Shown here one piece after another: positions 1 to 10,654 of a stretch of DNA of 51,309 nt. How positions within the stretch are numbered: the first letter of the stretch is position 1; each line of letters starts with the position of its first letter. The position numbers were made by a program, and so were the translations under genes. The stretch is from Streptomyces sp. E2N166 (GTDB taxonomy: Bacteria > Actinomycetota > Actinomycetes > Streptomycetales > Streptomycetaceae): positions 190,527-241,835 of the forward strand of contig NZ_RAIF01000012.1 of assembly GCF_003671715.1 (NCBI RefSeq). The letters are read 5' to 3'. The notes below the pieces were generated by a model that was not told where the DNA came from, did no database searches, and was given only the letters and a program-made list of their open reading frames with translations.

Positions 1-849
1 CACGGCCCGCAGGGCGCCAGGGCGGCGGCCGTCGAGGTGGTCCAGCGCCGCGGCCGTGGCGTCGTCCGCGGGCAGGTGTACGACGATCCGCTGGCCCTCC
101 TCGGGAAGCGCCAGCGTCTCGTACGACAGCCGCAGGGGTCCGGCCTCCGGGTGCTCGACGTGCTGGGTCCCGACGCGTCGCGGGGCCACCGCGAGGTCTG
201 CGAACCGGTCGGTGAACGCCGCCCCCGCCGTCACCGTCAGCTCGTCGGCCAGCTCGGCCACGTACGGGTCGCGCAGCGGGGCCTCGTGCCGGAGCTGGGC
301 GACCAGGTCGTCGGCCACGCGGTCCCAGTCGGGGTAGGCGGCGCGGGCCCGCTCGTCGGTGAACAGGTACCGGAGCAGGTTGGGCCGGCCGTCGTCGAAC
401 AGCCCGAGCGGTCCGGTGAGCCGCGCGTAGCCGTCCGTGTGGGCGAGGACGTCGCCGATCCAGTTGAGCACCACGGCGGGGGTGGGCTCCAGGCGGTCCA
501 GTACGGCCCGCACGGTGGGGCGCGCGCCGCGGCTGAGGGGCGGGGCCGCGGCGCAGAGCAGCGGGTCGCCGCCGTCGGCCTCCTTGGTCAGCCGGCGCAG
601 CAGCATGCGGTCGCGCAGCGACAGGTTCAGCGCGTCGGCGAGGGCACCGAGCACCTGGACGGACGGGTTGCGGTCGCGGCCCTGTTCCAGCCGGGTGAGG
701 TACTCGACGCTGACTCCGGCCAGGGTGGCCAGTTCGGCGCGGCGAAGGCCGGGGGTGCGGCGGCGGGCGCCGGCGGGGAGACCCACCTCGACGGGGGTGA
801 CGGATTCGCGCCAGGTCCGCAGGAACGTGCCCAACTCGTTGTCGCTCAC
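1..849 (-). CDS. XRE-family regulator with MmyB-like C-terminal domain (3' end outside window)
   Basis: Reading from a GTG at 849, the open frame runs off the left edge with 283 codons visible. Residues about 10-75 form an XRE helix-turn-helix (LRRAELATLAGVSVEYLTRL, then EQGR). The rest resembles the MmyB-like ligand-binding domain common in actinobacterial regulators (WDRVADDLVAQLRHEA; GTQHVEHPEAG). The GTG is chosen because the nearby ATG at 851 is followed at once by a stop. TACGTT lies six bases upstream, so the mRNA may be leaderless. It is divergent from the YceI gene, which is therefore a plausible target (inference). The ligand is unknown. Confidence 0.85.
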   Translation of the reverse strand, partial: MSDNELGTFLRTWRESVTPVEVGLPAGARRRTPGLRRAELATLAGVSVEYLTRLEQGRDRNPSVQVLGALADALNLSLRDRMLLRRLTKEADGGDPLLCAAAPPLSRGARPTVRAVLDRLEPTPAVVLNWIGDVLAHTDGYARLTGPLGLFDDGRPNLLRYLFTDERARAAYPDWDRVADDLVAQLRHEAPLRDPYVAELADELTVTAGAAFTDRFADLAVAPRRVGTQHVEHPEAGPLRLSYETLALPEEGQRIVVHLPADDATAAALDHLDGRRPGALRAV

Positions 850-949
850 ATCTGGAACGTACCAATGCGCGCGGGCGAAAGGATGGCCCTGCGACTACCA
901 CGCTCGGGCCGGTCTCCCTGCGAGGGCACGGTCGCCCCAGGGTTGAGGC

Positions 950-1516
950 ATGACGAATGACATCTCCGGCACCGCCACCGCCGCTCCCCTGCCGATCGCT
1001 CCCGGCCAGTGGGCGATGGACCCGTTCCACTCCGCCGTGAACTTCACCATCCGCCACCTGGGCATCGCCAAGGTGCGGGGGCGCTTCGGCGGCGTGCGGG
1101 CCGAACTGTTCGTCGGGGAGCGGGTCGAGGACGTCCGGGTCTCCGCGACGATCGATCTGGCCTCCATCGACACCGGGAACGCCGACCGGGACGCGCACGT
1201 ACGCGCCTCCGACCTGCTCGACGTGGCCAAGCGGCCGACGATGACCTACCGCTCGACCCGGGTGTGGGGCGACGGCCAGGACTGGACCATGGAAGGCGAG
1301 CTGACGATCGGTGACGTGACCCGCCCGGTGACGCTCGCCGTGGAGTTCGGCGGGCTGGGAGCCATGACCGCCGGCGGCGACGGCCGCCACGCCGGGTTCG
1401 AGGCGACGGGTGAGATCCGGCGCAGCGAGTTCGGCCTGGACTTCGCTCCGGGGCTGCTCGGGGAGGTGGTGAGGCTCCAGCTCGACATGCAGTTCGTGGA
1501 GCCGGCGGCCGCCTGA
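950..1516 (+). CDS. YceI-family lipocalin-like protein
   Basis: This 188-residue protein matches the YceI family throughout: the N-terminal W-x-M/I-D-x-x-H-S-x-V-x-F signature (WAMDPFHSAVNFTIRHLGIA), a central block of VSATIDLASIDTGNADRD, and a C-terminal strand ending in LQLDMQFVE. The family forms an eight-stranded barrel that binds isoprenoid or other lipophilic molecules. There is no signal peptide, so this copy is probably cytosolic. It is divergently transcribed from the XRE regulator with about 100 bases between them, a usual regulator-target arrangement. Its ligand cannot be predicted. Confidence 0.88.
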   Translation: MTNDISGTATAAPLPIAPGQWAMDPFHSAVNFTIRHLGIAKVRGRFGGVRAELFVGERVEDVRVSATIDLASIDTGNADRDAHVRASDLLDVAKRPTMTYRSTRVWGDGQDWTMEGELTIGDVTRPVTLAVEFGGLGAMTAGGDGRHAGFEATGEIRRSEFGLDFAPGLLGEVVRLQLDMQFVEPAAA

Positions 1517-1536
1517 GCGCGTCGGCCGCACGAACG

Positions 1537-1578
1537 CCGCGCCGGGCCCTACGGGATCGTCCGTGGGGCCCGGCGCGG
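1537..1578. terminator. Bidirectional terminator between yceI-like gene and uvrA
   Basis: A perfect 13-base inverted repeat (CCGCGCCGGGCCC at 1537-1549, its complement at 1566-1578) with a 16-base loop lies between the converging ends of the YceI gene and uvrA. On the plus strand it is followed by TTTCTG. It can serve both genes. Confidence 0.8.
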
Positions 1579-1585
1579 TTTCTGC

Positions 1586-4627
<3,042 letters not shown>

Positions 4628-4682
4628 GCCGGTCCGCACCTTTCTTGAGAGAAGTGACAGGGGCGAGGCCCCCGTCTTTCTC

Positions 4683-4705
4683 AGACTAGGGGGAGCCACT
4701 GACAA
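4683..4705 (-). promoter_or_regulatory. PafBC-type (RecA-NDp) DNA-damage promoter of uvrA
   Basis: On the minus strand TTGTCAGTGGC (4705-4695) is followed by six bases and TAGTCT (4688-4683). This fits the published actinobacterial LexA-independent DNA-damage promoter, TTGTCAGTGGC-N6-TAGGGT, bound by PafBC. It ends 55 bases upstream of the uvrA GTG. No LexA box of the GAAC-N4-GTTC type was seen here. Confidence 0.85.
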
Positions 4706-4813
4706 CGCCGGTCGGATTCACCGGTTGTCAACAAACCCCGACTCCCCAGCATGCCCGACGCCGCATCCGACCATATAGCACGTGCATTCGATTTGCGGGC
4801 GTCGTCCATCGTC

Positions 4814-4843
4814 TTCACCCGAAGGTGTGGCGCGGTCTAGGGT
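4814..4843 (+). promoter_or_regulatory. Promoter of the DinB/MDMPI gene, probably leaderless
   Basis: TTCACC (4814-4819) and TAGGGT (4838-4843) are separated by 18 bases. The -10 element ends seven bases before the ATG at 4851, so transcription should begin at or next to the start codon. No Shine-Dalgarno sequence is present. Confidence 0.6.
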
Positions 4844-4850
4844 CAGCACC

Positions 4851-5537
4851 ATGATTGATCACGCGCATGACCTGGCGTCTGTACGTGACGCTACCGAGCG
4901 ACTGCTCACCGCGGTCGGGAAACTGGACAACGCGTCCGTGACGGAGTCGTCACGGCTTCCGGGCTGGACCCGCGGCCACGTCCTCGCCCACCTCGCCCGC
5001 AACGCGGACGCCCTGGTGAACGTCTTCGAAGGACGCCCCATGTACGTCTCCGGCGAGGCCCGGGACGCCGACATCCAGCGGGACGCCCCGCGCCCGCTGG
5101 AAGCCCAGATCGCCGACGTGCGCGAGAGCGCGGCCAGGTTGCAGGACGCCTGGGCCGTGCCCGGGGACTGGTCGCGCACGGTGGAGCTGCGCAACGGGAT
5201 CACCGACTCGGCCTCCCGGGTGCCGTTCCGGCGCTGGGTCGAGGTGGAGCTGCACCACGTGGACCTGGGCATCGGATATGAGCTGGAGGATCTTCCGGCG
5301 GAGTTCACGGAGCGGGAGACCGATTTCCTGGCCGCCCGGTTCGCCGGGCACCCGGACGTGCCGCCCACCCGCCTCACGGACGGCACGCGCGCGTGGAGCA
5401 CGGGCCGGGAGGCGAGCGCCCCGGAGGTGACCGTCACCGGTCCCCCGGCCGACCTGCTCGGCTGGCTCGCCGGGCGCCGCGAGGGGACCGCGCTCTCGAC
5501 GGAGGGCGGCCCGCTGCCGTCGCTGCCCCCGCTGTAG
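4851..5537 (+). CDS. Maleylpyruvate isomerase-family (DinB-like, mycothiol-type) protein
   Basis: This 228-residue protein belongs to the mycothiol-dependent maleylpyruvate isomerase N-terminal family (DinB/YfiT superfamily). Conserved features are the LPGWTRGHVLAHLARNADAL block, which supplies the first metal-ligand histidine at about residue 47, and the EVELHHVDLG block near residue 140, which carries the other His/Glu ligands. The ATG at 4851 fits the leaderless promoter. Family members use mycothiol as thiol cofactor in isomerisation or detoxification. The substrate is unknown: there are no gentisate-pathway genes nearby, so true maleylpyruvate isomerase activity is unlikely. Confidence 0.85.
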   Translation: MIDHAHDLASVRDATERLLTAVGKLDNASVTESSRLPGWTRGHVLAHLARNADALVNVFEGRPMYVSGEARDADIQRDAPRPLEAQIADVRESAARLQDAWAVPGDWSRTVELRNGITDSASRVPFRRWVEVELHHVDLGIGYELEDLPAEFTERETDFLAARFAGHPDVPPTRLTDGTRAWSTGREASAPEVTVTGPPADLLGWLAGRREGTALSTEGGPLPSLPPL

Positions 5538-5571
5538 CCCGGGAGGGCGGTCCGCGGACCGCCTCCCGGGG
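5538..5571 (+). terminator. Terminator after the DinB/MDMPI gene
   Basis: Immediately after the stop codon, CCCGGGAGG, one bulged G and CGGTCC pair with GGACCG and CCTCCCGGG across a two-base centre. This is a strong GC hairpin without a T-run, a common Streptomyces form. Confidence 0.75.
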
Positions 5572-5661
5572 CCAGGGGGTGCCGTCCGGATCAGGCCGGC
5601 TCCGGGCAACGGTGCCTCGCCACCGACCCCGCGCCCCCGGCGGGATCCGAACGACACCCCC

Positions 5662-5667
5662 TAGGCT
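5662..5667 (+). promoter_or_regulatory. -10 element of the MBL-fold gene (leaderless)
   Basis: TAGGCT ends seven bases before the ATG at 5675 and no Shine-Dalgarno sequence is visible, so the transcript is probably leaderless. A -35 element is not convincing. Confidence 0.5.
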
Positions 5668-5674
5668 GGCGTAC

Positions 5675-6328
5675 ATGACGTACAGCGGAGTGGTGCGGGT
5701 CGGCGGCCCCGCCGACGTGCATGAGCTCAAGGACCTGATGATCACCAAGGTCGCGGTCGGTCCGATGGACAACAACGCCTATCTACTGCGCTGCCGGGCC
5801 ACCGACGAGCAGTTGCTGATCGATGCCGCGAACGACGCGCACTCACTGCTCGGCACGATCGGTGACGGCGGCCTCGCGTCCGTCGTCACCACCCACCGGC
5901 ACGGCGACCACTGGCAGGCGCTCGCCGATGTCGTCGCGGCCACCGGCGCCCGTACCTACGCGGGTCGGCACGACGCCGAGGGCATCCCGGTGCCGACCGA
6001 CGTCCCGGTCGACGACGGCGACACGATCCGGGTGGGGCAGGTGGAACTCACCGCGCGCCACCTGGTCGGGCACACTCCGGGCTCCATCGCCCTGGTGTAC
6101 GACGACCCGCACGGGCACCCCCATGTCTTCACCGGGGATTGCCTCTTCCCAGGCGGTCCCGGCAGGACAACACGTCCGGAAGAGTTCAACTCCCTCATGG
6201 ACGGCCTGGAGACCAAGGTCTTCGACGTCCTGCCCGACGAGACGTGGGTCTACCCCGGCCACGGCAACGACACCACCATCGGCACGGAGCGGCCCCACCT
6301 CGCGGAGTGGCGCGCACGAGGCTGGTAA
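5675..6328 (+). CDS. MBL-fold metallo-hydrolase (glyoxalase II-like)
   Basis: This 217-residue metallo-beta-lactamase-fold hydrolase has the metal-binding set typical of glyoxalase II-like enzymes: THRHGDHW (H74, H76, D78, H79), [16 protein letters not shown] and YPGHG. The substrate is probably a thioester or similar small molecule, perhaps a mycothiol conjugate; that is inference. The ATG at 5675 fits a leaderless start. The 3' end (from 6209) is about 89 percent identical to an orphan copy at 8552-8674. The gene may therefore be a hybrid whose last 40 codons were supplied when the 6.3-8.5 kb segment was inserted. Confidence 0.9.
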   Translation: MTYSGVVRVGGPADVHELKDLMITKVAVGPMDNNAYLLRCRATDEQLLIDAANDAHSLLGTIGDGGLASVVTTHRHGDHWQALADVVAATGARTYAGRHDAEGIPVPTDVPVDDGDTIRVGQVELTARHLVGHTPGSIALVYDDPHGHPHVFTGDCLFPGGPGRTTRPEEFNSLMDGLETKVFDVLPDETWVYPGHGNDTTIGTERPHLAEWRARGW

Positions 6329-6331
6329 CTG
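6209..6331 (+). repeat. Direct repeat, copy 1: 3' end of the MBL-fold gene
   Basis: This 123-base stretch is repeated without gaps at 8552-8674, with 109 of 123 bases identical. Its first 20 bases are identical in both copies. It encodes the last 40 residues of the MBL hydrolase and the stop. Confidence 0.95.
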
Positions 6332-6830
6332 TCCGACGACCGCCCCCCGCTGCGCTCGCCCAGTGTGAGCCGGGCTCCGATGGTGACCAGTACCGGACCC
6401 GAGCCCAGGGTCACCGCCGTGGCCACGGTCAGCCCGGCCCGCTGCACGGAGGCGAAGTGGGCCGTCGGGGACGCTTCCCTCTCTTCAGCACCAACCGAGA
6501 CCTGGAGCGGATCCCAACCCCGTGGCCCGCCGCCCGTGAACGCAGGGGAACGCCCCCATCCATCCACCAACACAGCGGCCCGTCCACGGCGGGCCGCACG
6601 CGCTGGTGGCCATGGGCCGCCGCTCCATGACGGCGCGCTGGACAAAGGCCAGAACAACGAGCAGGTGTCTGACTGCCGCCAGGGTTTCAGCCCGGTCAGC
6701 GAACTCGCGATGGCGGAGCGGGCCGGGCCAGGCGGCCCCTCCGCCTCTGCGCAGCGGCTGTGCCGCTCAGCGCCGCCGGGTCGGCCCGCCGAAAGGCTCA
6801 CGAGCGCCGGGCCACCTCCGCCCGGCCGGT
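6332..6830. other. Roughly 500-base stretch without an intact gene
   Basis: Between the MBL gene and the CU044_5270-like gene no complete gene can be supported. The first part contains a minus-strand transporter fragment (listed separately). The remainder is GC-rich with several short open frames whose translations are low-complexity and family-free. A small hairpin-forming stretch near 6750-6800 (GCGGCTGTGCCGC) could be a terminator for the operon to its right. Confidence 0.6.
6343..6456 (-). pseudogene. Fragment of an EamA/DMT-family transporter
   Basis: In one minus-strand frame about 38 codons read [20 protein letters not shown] then [16 protein letters not shown]. This is the pattern of the end of the first EamA domain (Gly-rich helix, then LGER) of a DMT-type permease. 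Neither end continues into recognisable family sequence. It lies just outside copy 1 of the MBL-end repeat, inside the inserted segment, and looks like a relic. The family call rests on one short motif. Confidence 0.4.
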
Positions 6831-7787
6831 TCAGGGCTTCTCGCCGTCCCGGTCGACGAGGGACTGGGTCATCTTCATCTCGCAGAATGTGACCTCGCCC
6901 TTCTTGTGCGAGCTCCCGGCCGACGAGCCGTCCGGGTACTTCTCCTCGTAGTCGCCCACCACGACCGACTGGCTCCCCTGGTACTGGAAGGTGTCGGGGT
7001 CGAGGAGGTACTCCCGGCGCTGAACGGCCTTGCTGCCCAGGTCCGGGTATATGGCGATGGCGTCATGCCCCAGGGGGTCCTTCACCAGGTGCGGGACCAC
7101 CTCGATAGCGGGGTCCGCGGCCAGGGCCCGGTACAGCTTGGCCATTCCCTGCGGATGCACGGGATAGGCCTCGTTGAGGGTCGCCAGGAGCGCGAAGGTC
7201 TCGATCTGCTCACCCGTCAAGCCGGAGTCCTTGCCCATGGGGAACATGTCCGCCGCCTGCTTCCGGATCTCGGCGGGGTCATCCGGCAGCGAGGCGAGCA
7301 GGCGATACAGCCGCCGCTGCGAGGGCTCGTTGTCGCCGTCCGTGTCGTCCTCCCTCGCGGGGCTGTCGTACTGGACCCACTCCTCGCTCACCTCGGGCTT
7401 GGCATCGGGCGCCGCGTCCGACGCTCCGTACAGGCACTGCGCGGTCTTCAGGTAGACCCACTGGCCGTCACGCGGATGCAGATCCGGCTGCTCCGACACC
7501 ACTTCCGCCGCCTGCTCCAGGAGTGCCGTCGCGGACGTCAGGTCCGGGCCGGCAGGCTGCACGCCGCGCTCGGGTCCATCGCCACCGACGAGCATGGTCA
7601 CCAGCACCGCGATGGTGATCACCGTCGCGGCGCCCCCCGCAGCCGTCACGCGCCAGTCCAACCGCATCCTGCGGGCAGAGCTCTGCTGCGCTGCTCCCAG
7701 CAGCTTCTGGCGGCCGGGAGCCAGCCGCGCCCGGTCCGGCGTCGGCACATCGGCGCGCAACTCGTGCATCCTGGTCATGTCATCCAT
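6831..7787 (-). CDS. CU044_5270-family membrane protein, likely sigma-factor partner
   Basis: This 318-residue protein has a short cytosolic N-terminus ([12 protein letters not shown]), one membrane helix at about residues 48-68 ([20 protein letters not shown]) and a large outer domain with WVYLKT and [20 protein letters not shown]. This layout matches the CU044_5270 family, which is usually encoded directly after an ECF-type sigma factor in actinobacteria. The ATG at 7787 lies eight bases inside the sigma gene, indicating translational coupling. An anti-sigma or sensor role is inferred from context; no ZAS zinc motif is present. Confidence 0.75.
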   Translation of the reverse strand: MDDMTRMHELRADVPTPDRARLAPGRQKLLGAAQQSSARRMRLDWRVTAAGGAATVITIAVLVTMLVGGDGPERGVQPAGPDLTSATALLEQAAEVVSEQPDLHPRDGQWVYLKTAQCLYGASDAAPDAKPEVSEEWVQYDSPAREDDTDGDNEPSQRRLYRLLASLPDDPAEIRKQAADMFPMGKDSGLTGEQIETFALLATLNEAYPVHPQGMAKLYRALAADPAIEVVPHLVKDPLGHDAIAIYPDLGSKAVQRREYLLDPDTFQYQGSQSVVVGDYEEKYPDGSSAGSSHKKGEVTFCEMKMTQSLVDRDGEKP

Positions 7788-8373
7788 GAGTTACCGCCCC
7801 GTTGTGGTCGCTTACGAGGGTGGGGTCGGCGCCGAGCGCCGTACGCATCTTGCGCCGCGCCCGGCTGAGCCGGGAGCGGACCGTACCGACCGGCACCCCG
7901 AGGGCGTCGGCACACTCCTGATAGGTGAAGTCCGCCCAGGCGACCAGCAGCAGCACATGCCGGTCCTTCCCGGGCAAGGCCGCGACCGCCCCGGCCAGCG
8001 CCTGCTGCGAGGCCTCGGCCGTCACCCGCTCGTCGGCCCGTTCCGACCAGGACTCGGCCACCGGGTCGACGCCGGTACGGGCCAGCGCCCGCAGCGCCCG
8101 CACTTCGGAGCGGCGGTGGCTGCCGATGAGGTTGCTGGCGATGCCGTAGAGCCACGGCCGGGCACTGGCGCGCGCGACGTCGTAACGGGCGCGGTTGCGG
8201 AAGGCGATGAGGAAGGTCTGCGCCGTGATGTCGTCGGCGTGGCTGTCGCCCAGCCGGCGCATCACATACCGGTGGATCTCGGCGGCGTGTCTGTCGTAAA
8301 GCCTGGCGAATATCTCCGGCCGCTCCAGGGATTCCTGGATGACCAGCGCGTCGTCGGTGGGTGGGTCCCCCAC
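7780..8373 (-). CDS. ECF-type RNA polymerase sigma factor
   Basis: This 197-residue protein has region 2 (FARLYDRHAAEIHRYVMRRL, then ADDITAQTFLIAFRNR and PWLYGIASNLIGSHRR) and region 4 (LAGAVAALPGKDRHVLLLVA, then YQECADALGVPVGTVRSRLS with a clear helix-turn-helix). It starts with GTG at 8373, preceded by GTGAGGG. It forms a two-gene operon with the CU044_5270-like protein. The pair sits between the two copies of the MBL-gene 3' end, so it was probably acquired as a unit. Target promoters are unknown. Confidence 0.9.
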   Translation of the reverse strand: MGDPPTDDALVIQESLERPEIFARLYDRHAAEIHRYVMRRLGDSHADDITAQTFLIAFRNRARYDVARASARPWLYGIASNLIGSHRRSEVRALRALARTGVDPVAESWSERADERVTAEASQQALAGAVAALPGKDRHVLLLVAWADFTYQECADALGVPVGTVRSRLSRARRKMRTALGADPTLVSDHNGAVTHG

Positions 8374-8401
8374 GAGGCCCTCACTTCTTCGTGCAGTTGG
8401 A

Positions 8402-8416
8402 GTGAATGCATTCCAC
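8402..8416. promoter_or_regulatory. Palindromic operator candidate upstream of the sigma gene
   Basis: GTGAATGCATTCCAC contains the perfect ten-base palindrome GAATGCATTC at 8404-8413 and sits about 30 bases upstream of the sigma-factor GTG. It could bind a dimeric regulator; no cognate protein is evident. Confidence 0.4.
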
Positions 8417-8482
8417 CCCCTGTTGTCCGAAGCGGCCAGGAGGGTTCACGCACAGGTGTTGAAACCGCTCGCACAAAGATGC

Positions 8483-8517
8483 GGCAGCTCGTGTGCCCGG
8501 ACAGCCCACGAGCTGTC
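8483..8517. repeat. Inverted repeat near the right end of the inserted segment
   Basis: GGCAGCTCGTG (8483-8493) faces CACGAGCTGTC (8507-8517) with one mismatch in 11 and a 13-base loop. It ends 34 bases before copy 2 of the MBL repeat. It may be a terminator or part of a recombination site. The rest of 8374-8551 holds no gene that can be supported. Confidence 0.55.
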
Positions 8518-8551
8518 GTCACCAGAATCCGTGACAGCGGCACTCCACTCC

Positions 8552-8674
8552 GAGACCAAGGTCTTCGACGTACTCCCGGACGAGACGTGGGTCTACCCCG
8601 GGCACGGCAAGGACACCTCGATCGGCGCGGAACGGCCGCACCTGCCGGAGTGGCGCGCACGCGGCTGGTGACTG
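8552..8674 (+). pseudogene. Orphan 3' end of the MBL-fold gene (repeat copy 2)
   Basis: This stretch encodes [20 protein letters not shown] and on to EWRARGW plus a stop, matching the C-terminus of the MBL hydrolase at 5675-6328, but nothing upstream encodes the rest of the enzyme. Fourteen mismatches over 123 bases, mostly silent, and no indels indicate an allele from a related strain rather than a decayed duplicate. It is the expected remnant of integration into, or recombination within, the 3' end of the gene. Confidence 0.85.
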
Positions 8675-8756
8675 CCGCGCGCCTGGCGCGACGCGTTCAC
8701 GGGCCGCCGGTTCCCCGATTCCCGCCGGCGGGAAGGCGGCCGGCGCCCCGGGCGTC

Positions 8757-9230
8757 TCAGGTCCGGGCCTGCCCCGCCCCGGCCAGCGCCGCGATCCGCT
8801 CCACACCGAACACGTACCCCTGCACACCGCACCCCGCGATCACACCGTCGGCGCGCTGCGAGATGTAGGAGTGGTGCCGGAACGACTCGCGCTGGTGGAT
8901 GTTGGAGATGTGGACCTCCACCACCGGCAGCCCGTCGCAGGTGTTGAGCGCATCCAGGATCGCCACGGAGGTGTGCGAGTAGGCGGCGGGGTTGATCACG
9001 ATCCCGCAGTGGTTCAGCCGGGCCTCGTGGATCCAGTCGACGAGTTCGCCCTCGTGGTTGGACTGCCGGAAGTCCACCGTGCCGCCGTGCGCCGTCGCCG
9101 CCTTCACGCACAGGGCCTCGACGTCGGCGAGGGTGTCGGAGCCGTAGATCTCCGGCTGACGCTGACCCAGCAGGTTCAGGTTGGGGCCGTTGAGGATCAT
9201 GATCGGGGCATTGGCCAGGGTGCGGGGCAC
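8757..9230 (-). CDS. aroQ: Type II 3-dehydroquinate dehydratase
   Basis: AroQ catalyses the third shikimate-pathway step, dehydration of 3-dehydroquinate to 3-dehydroshikimate, through an enolate intermediate. The 157-residue length is typical of this dodecameric class II enzyme. Motifs are complete: [16 protein letters not shown] with the catalytic Tyr at 29, [28 protein letters not shown], and [17 protein letters not shown] with the catalytic His near 107 and Arg near 114. The GTG start at 9230 is preceded by GGAGG. It is divergent from the S66 peptidase gene and no other aro gene is close, so it is transcribed alone. Confidence 0.96.
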   Translation of the reverse strand: MPRTLANAPIMILNGPNLNLLGQRQPEIYGSDTLADVEALCVKAATAHGGTVDFRQSNHEGELVDWIHEARLNHCGIVINPAAYSHTSVAILDALNTCDGLPVVEVHISNIHQRESFRHHSYISQRADGVIAGCGVQGYVFGVERIAALAGAGQART

Positions 9231-9334
9231 GGTTCCTCCGGTCCGTTCGAGGTGCGGCGGCCCTTGCGCGACCGCTGCTCGGACCCCGGTTTATCACGGT
9301 GCGCCGACGATCCGGCCGGCCGTACCCTCCGTTC

Positions 9335-10381
9335 ATGACCCCGATCGCGTATCCGCCCAAGCCCTCGCCCGGCGACCGTGTCGCGGTGATATCCCCCTCC
9401 TCCGGTCTGCCTGGACTCTTCCCGCGCCCCTACGAGTTGGGCCTGGAACGGCTGCGCAAGGAGTACGGCTTGGACCCGGTGGAGTACCCGGCCACCCGGA
9501 AGATGGGCTCGACGCCCGAGGAGCGGGCCGCCGACATCCACGCGGCCTTCGCCGACCCCGGCATCAAGGCCGTGATCGCGTCGATCGGCGGCGACGACCA
9601 GATCACCGTGCTGCCGCTGCTGGACCGGGAGCTGATCCGGGCCAACCCGAAGCCGTTCTTCGGCACCAGCGACAACACGAATCTGCTCGCCTACCTGCGC
9701 AACACGGGCATCGTCGGCTACCACGGCGCGAGCGTCATGGTCGAGCTGGGGCGTCCCGGCGCCATGCACCCGCAGACCGCCGACTCCCTGCGCGCAGCGC
9801 TGTTCACCTCGGGGCCGTACGAGCTGCGGCCCGCCGAGCGGTGGAACGACGTCAACCGTGACTGGGCCGACCCGGCGGCCTTCGACGAGGAACCCGGCTC
9901 CCGGCCCGGGGCGGGCTGGTCCTGGGTGAACGCCGACCGGGTGGCCGAGGGCCGCAGTTGGGGCGGCTGCCTGGAGATCCTCGCCTGGCTGCTGATGGCC
10001 GACCGCGAGATCGCACGCGACCCGGCGGAGTACGACGGCGGCGTGCTGATCCTGGAGACGTCCGAGGAGATGCCGAGCGCCACGGAGGTCTTCCACACCC
10101 TGCGCAACATGGGCGAGCGCGGACTGCTCCGCCGCTTCTCCGCGCTGCTGATGGCCCGCCCGAAGACGTGGTCGTTCGAACGTCCCAACAGCCCCGACGA
10201 AGCCGCCCGGTACGCGGCGGAGCAGCACGAGGCGGTACTCCGGGCGATGCGGACCTACGCCCCCGGGGCCACGATCGTCTTCGACGTGGACTTCGGCCAC
10301 ACCGATCCGCAGGTCGTCATCCCGTACGGGGGCACCGTACGGGTCGACGGGCCCGCCCGGCGCATCACCGTCACGTACTGA
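9335..10381 (+). CDS. S66-family peptidase (MccF-like LD-carboxypeptidase)
   Basis: The 348-residue protein has the S66 fold signatures: SPSSGLPG near the N-terminus, ASIGGDDQ, the nucleophile elbow GTSDNT (Ser112), and the Glu/His partners in LILETSEE (Glu241) and FGHTDPQ (His322). GGDD and GTSD are more like the MccF branch, which releases acyl-sulfamoyl-adenylates or other amino-acyl conjugates, than LdcA, which trims murein tetrapeptide. It has no signal peptide. ATG 9335 lies six bases after a -10-like TACCCT, so the mRNA is probably leaderless. No microcin-type cluster is nearby, so the substrate is open. Confidence 0.88.
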   Translation: MTPIAYPPKPSPGDRVAVISPSSGLPGLFPRPYELGLERLRKEYGLDPVEYPATRKMGSTPEERAADIHAAFADPGIKAVIASIGGDDQITVLPLLDRELIRANPKPFFGTSDNTNLLAYLRNTGIVGYHGASVMVELGRPGAMHPQTADSLRAALFTSGPYELRPAERWNDVNRDWADPAAFDEEPGSRPGAGWSWVNADRVAEGRSWGGCLEILAWLLMADREIARDPAEYDGGVLILETSEEMPSATEVFHTLRNMGERGLLRRFSALLMARPKTWSFERPNSPDEAARYAAEQHEAVLRAMRTYAPGATIVFDVDFGHTDPQVVIPYGGTVRVDGPARRITVTY

Positions 10382-10382
10382 C

Positions 10383-10418
10383 GCTCGCCCCGTCCCCGTC
10401 TACGGATTGACGGCGAGC
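10383..10418 (+). terminator. Hairpin after the S66 peptidase gene
   Basis: GCTCGCC (10383-10389) and GGCGAGC (10412-10418) form a seven-base perfect stem one base after the stop codon. It is a likely factor-independent terminator without a T-run. The roughly 190 bases between here and the next hairpin hold no gene that can be supported. Confidence 0.55.
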
Positions 10419-10609
10419 TCCGGGAAGCCACGCGGAGGCGAGGGCGACCGCCGGGACGGTCGGGCCGACCACGGCGTTGGTGCGGAGACCGCCATCGCAG
10501 AGGGCGACGGGCCCCGCATTCCCCGTCACGCGGGCCGGGCGGCCCGTGCACCCTCGCCGCGCTTGCACGCGGGAAGCGGCGGGCGGCTCCTGGCCGCTCG
10601 CCGCTCCCG

Positions 10610-10627
10610 GTGCTGGTCCCCCAGCAC
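10610..10627 (-). terminator. Hairpin after terC
   Basis: GTGCTGG, a four-base loop and CCAGCAC form a perfect seven-base stem, 27 bases beyond the terC stop codon on its strand. Confidence 0.55.
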
Positions 10628-10654
10628 ACCCGGCTGGAGGTCGGTCGTACGTGG

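Noticed and set aside
6332..8551. Integrase, excisionase or tRNA target at the 2.2 kb island
   Set aside because: No recombinase-like protein or tRNA sequence was found in any frame; the island claim rests only on the duplicated gene end.
10419..10609. Coding-like minus-strand stretch reading TNAVVGPTVPAVALASAWLP
   Set aside because: It could be the end of a decayed gene (a one-base shift would give ELAVNP and a stop), but no family could be named and there is no start, so it is not listed as a gene.
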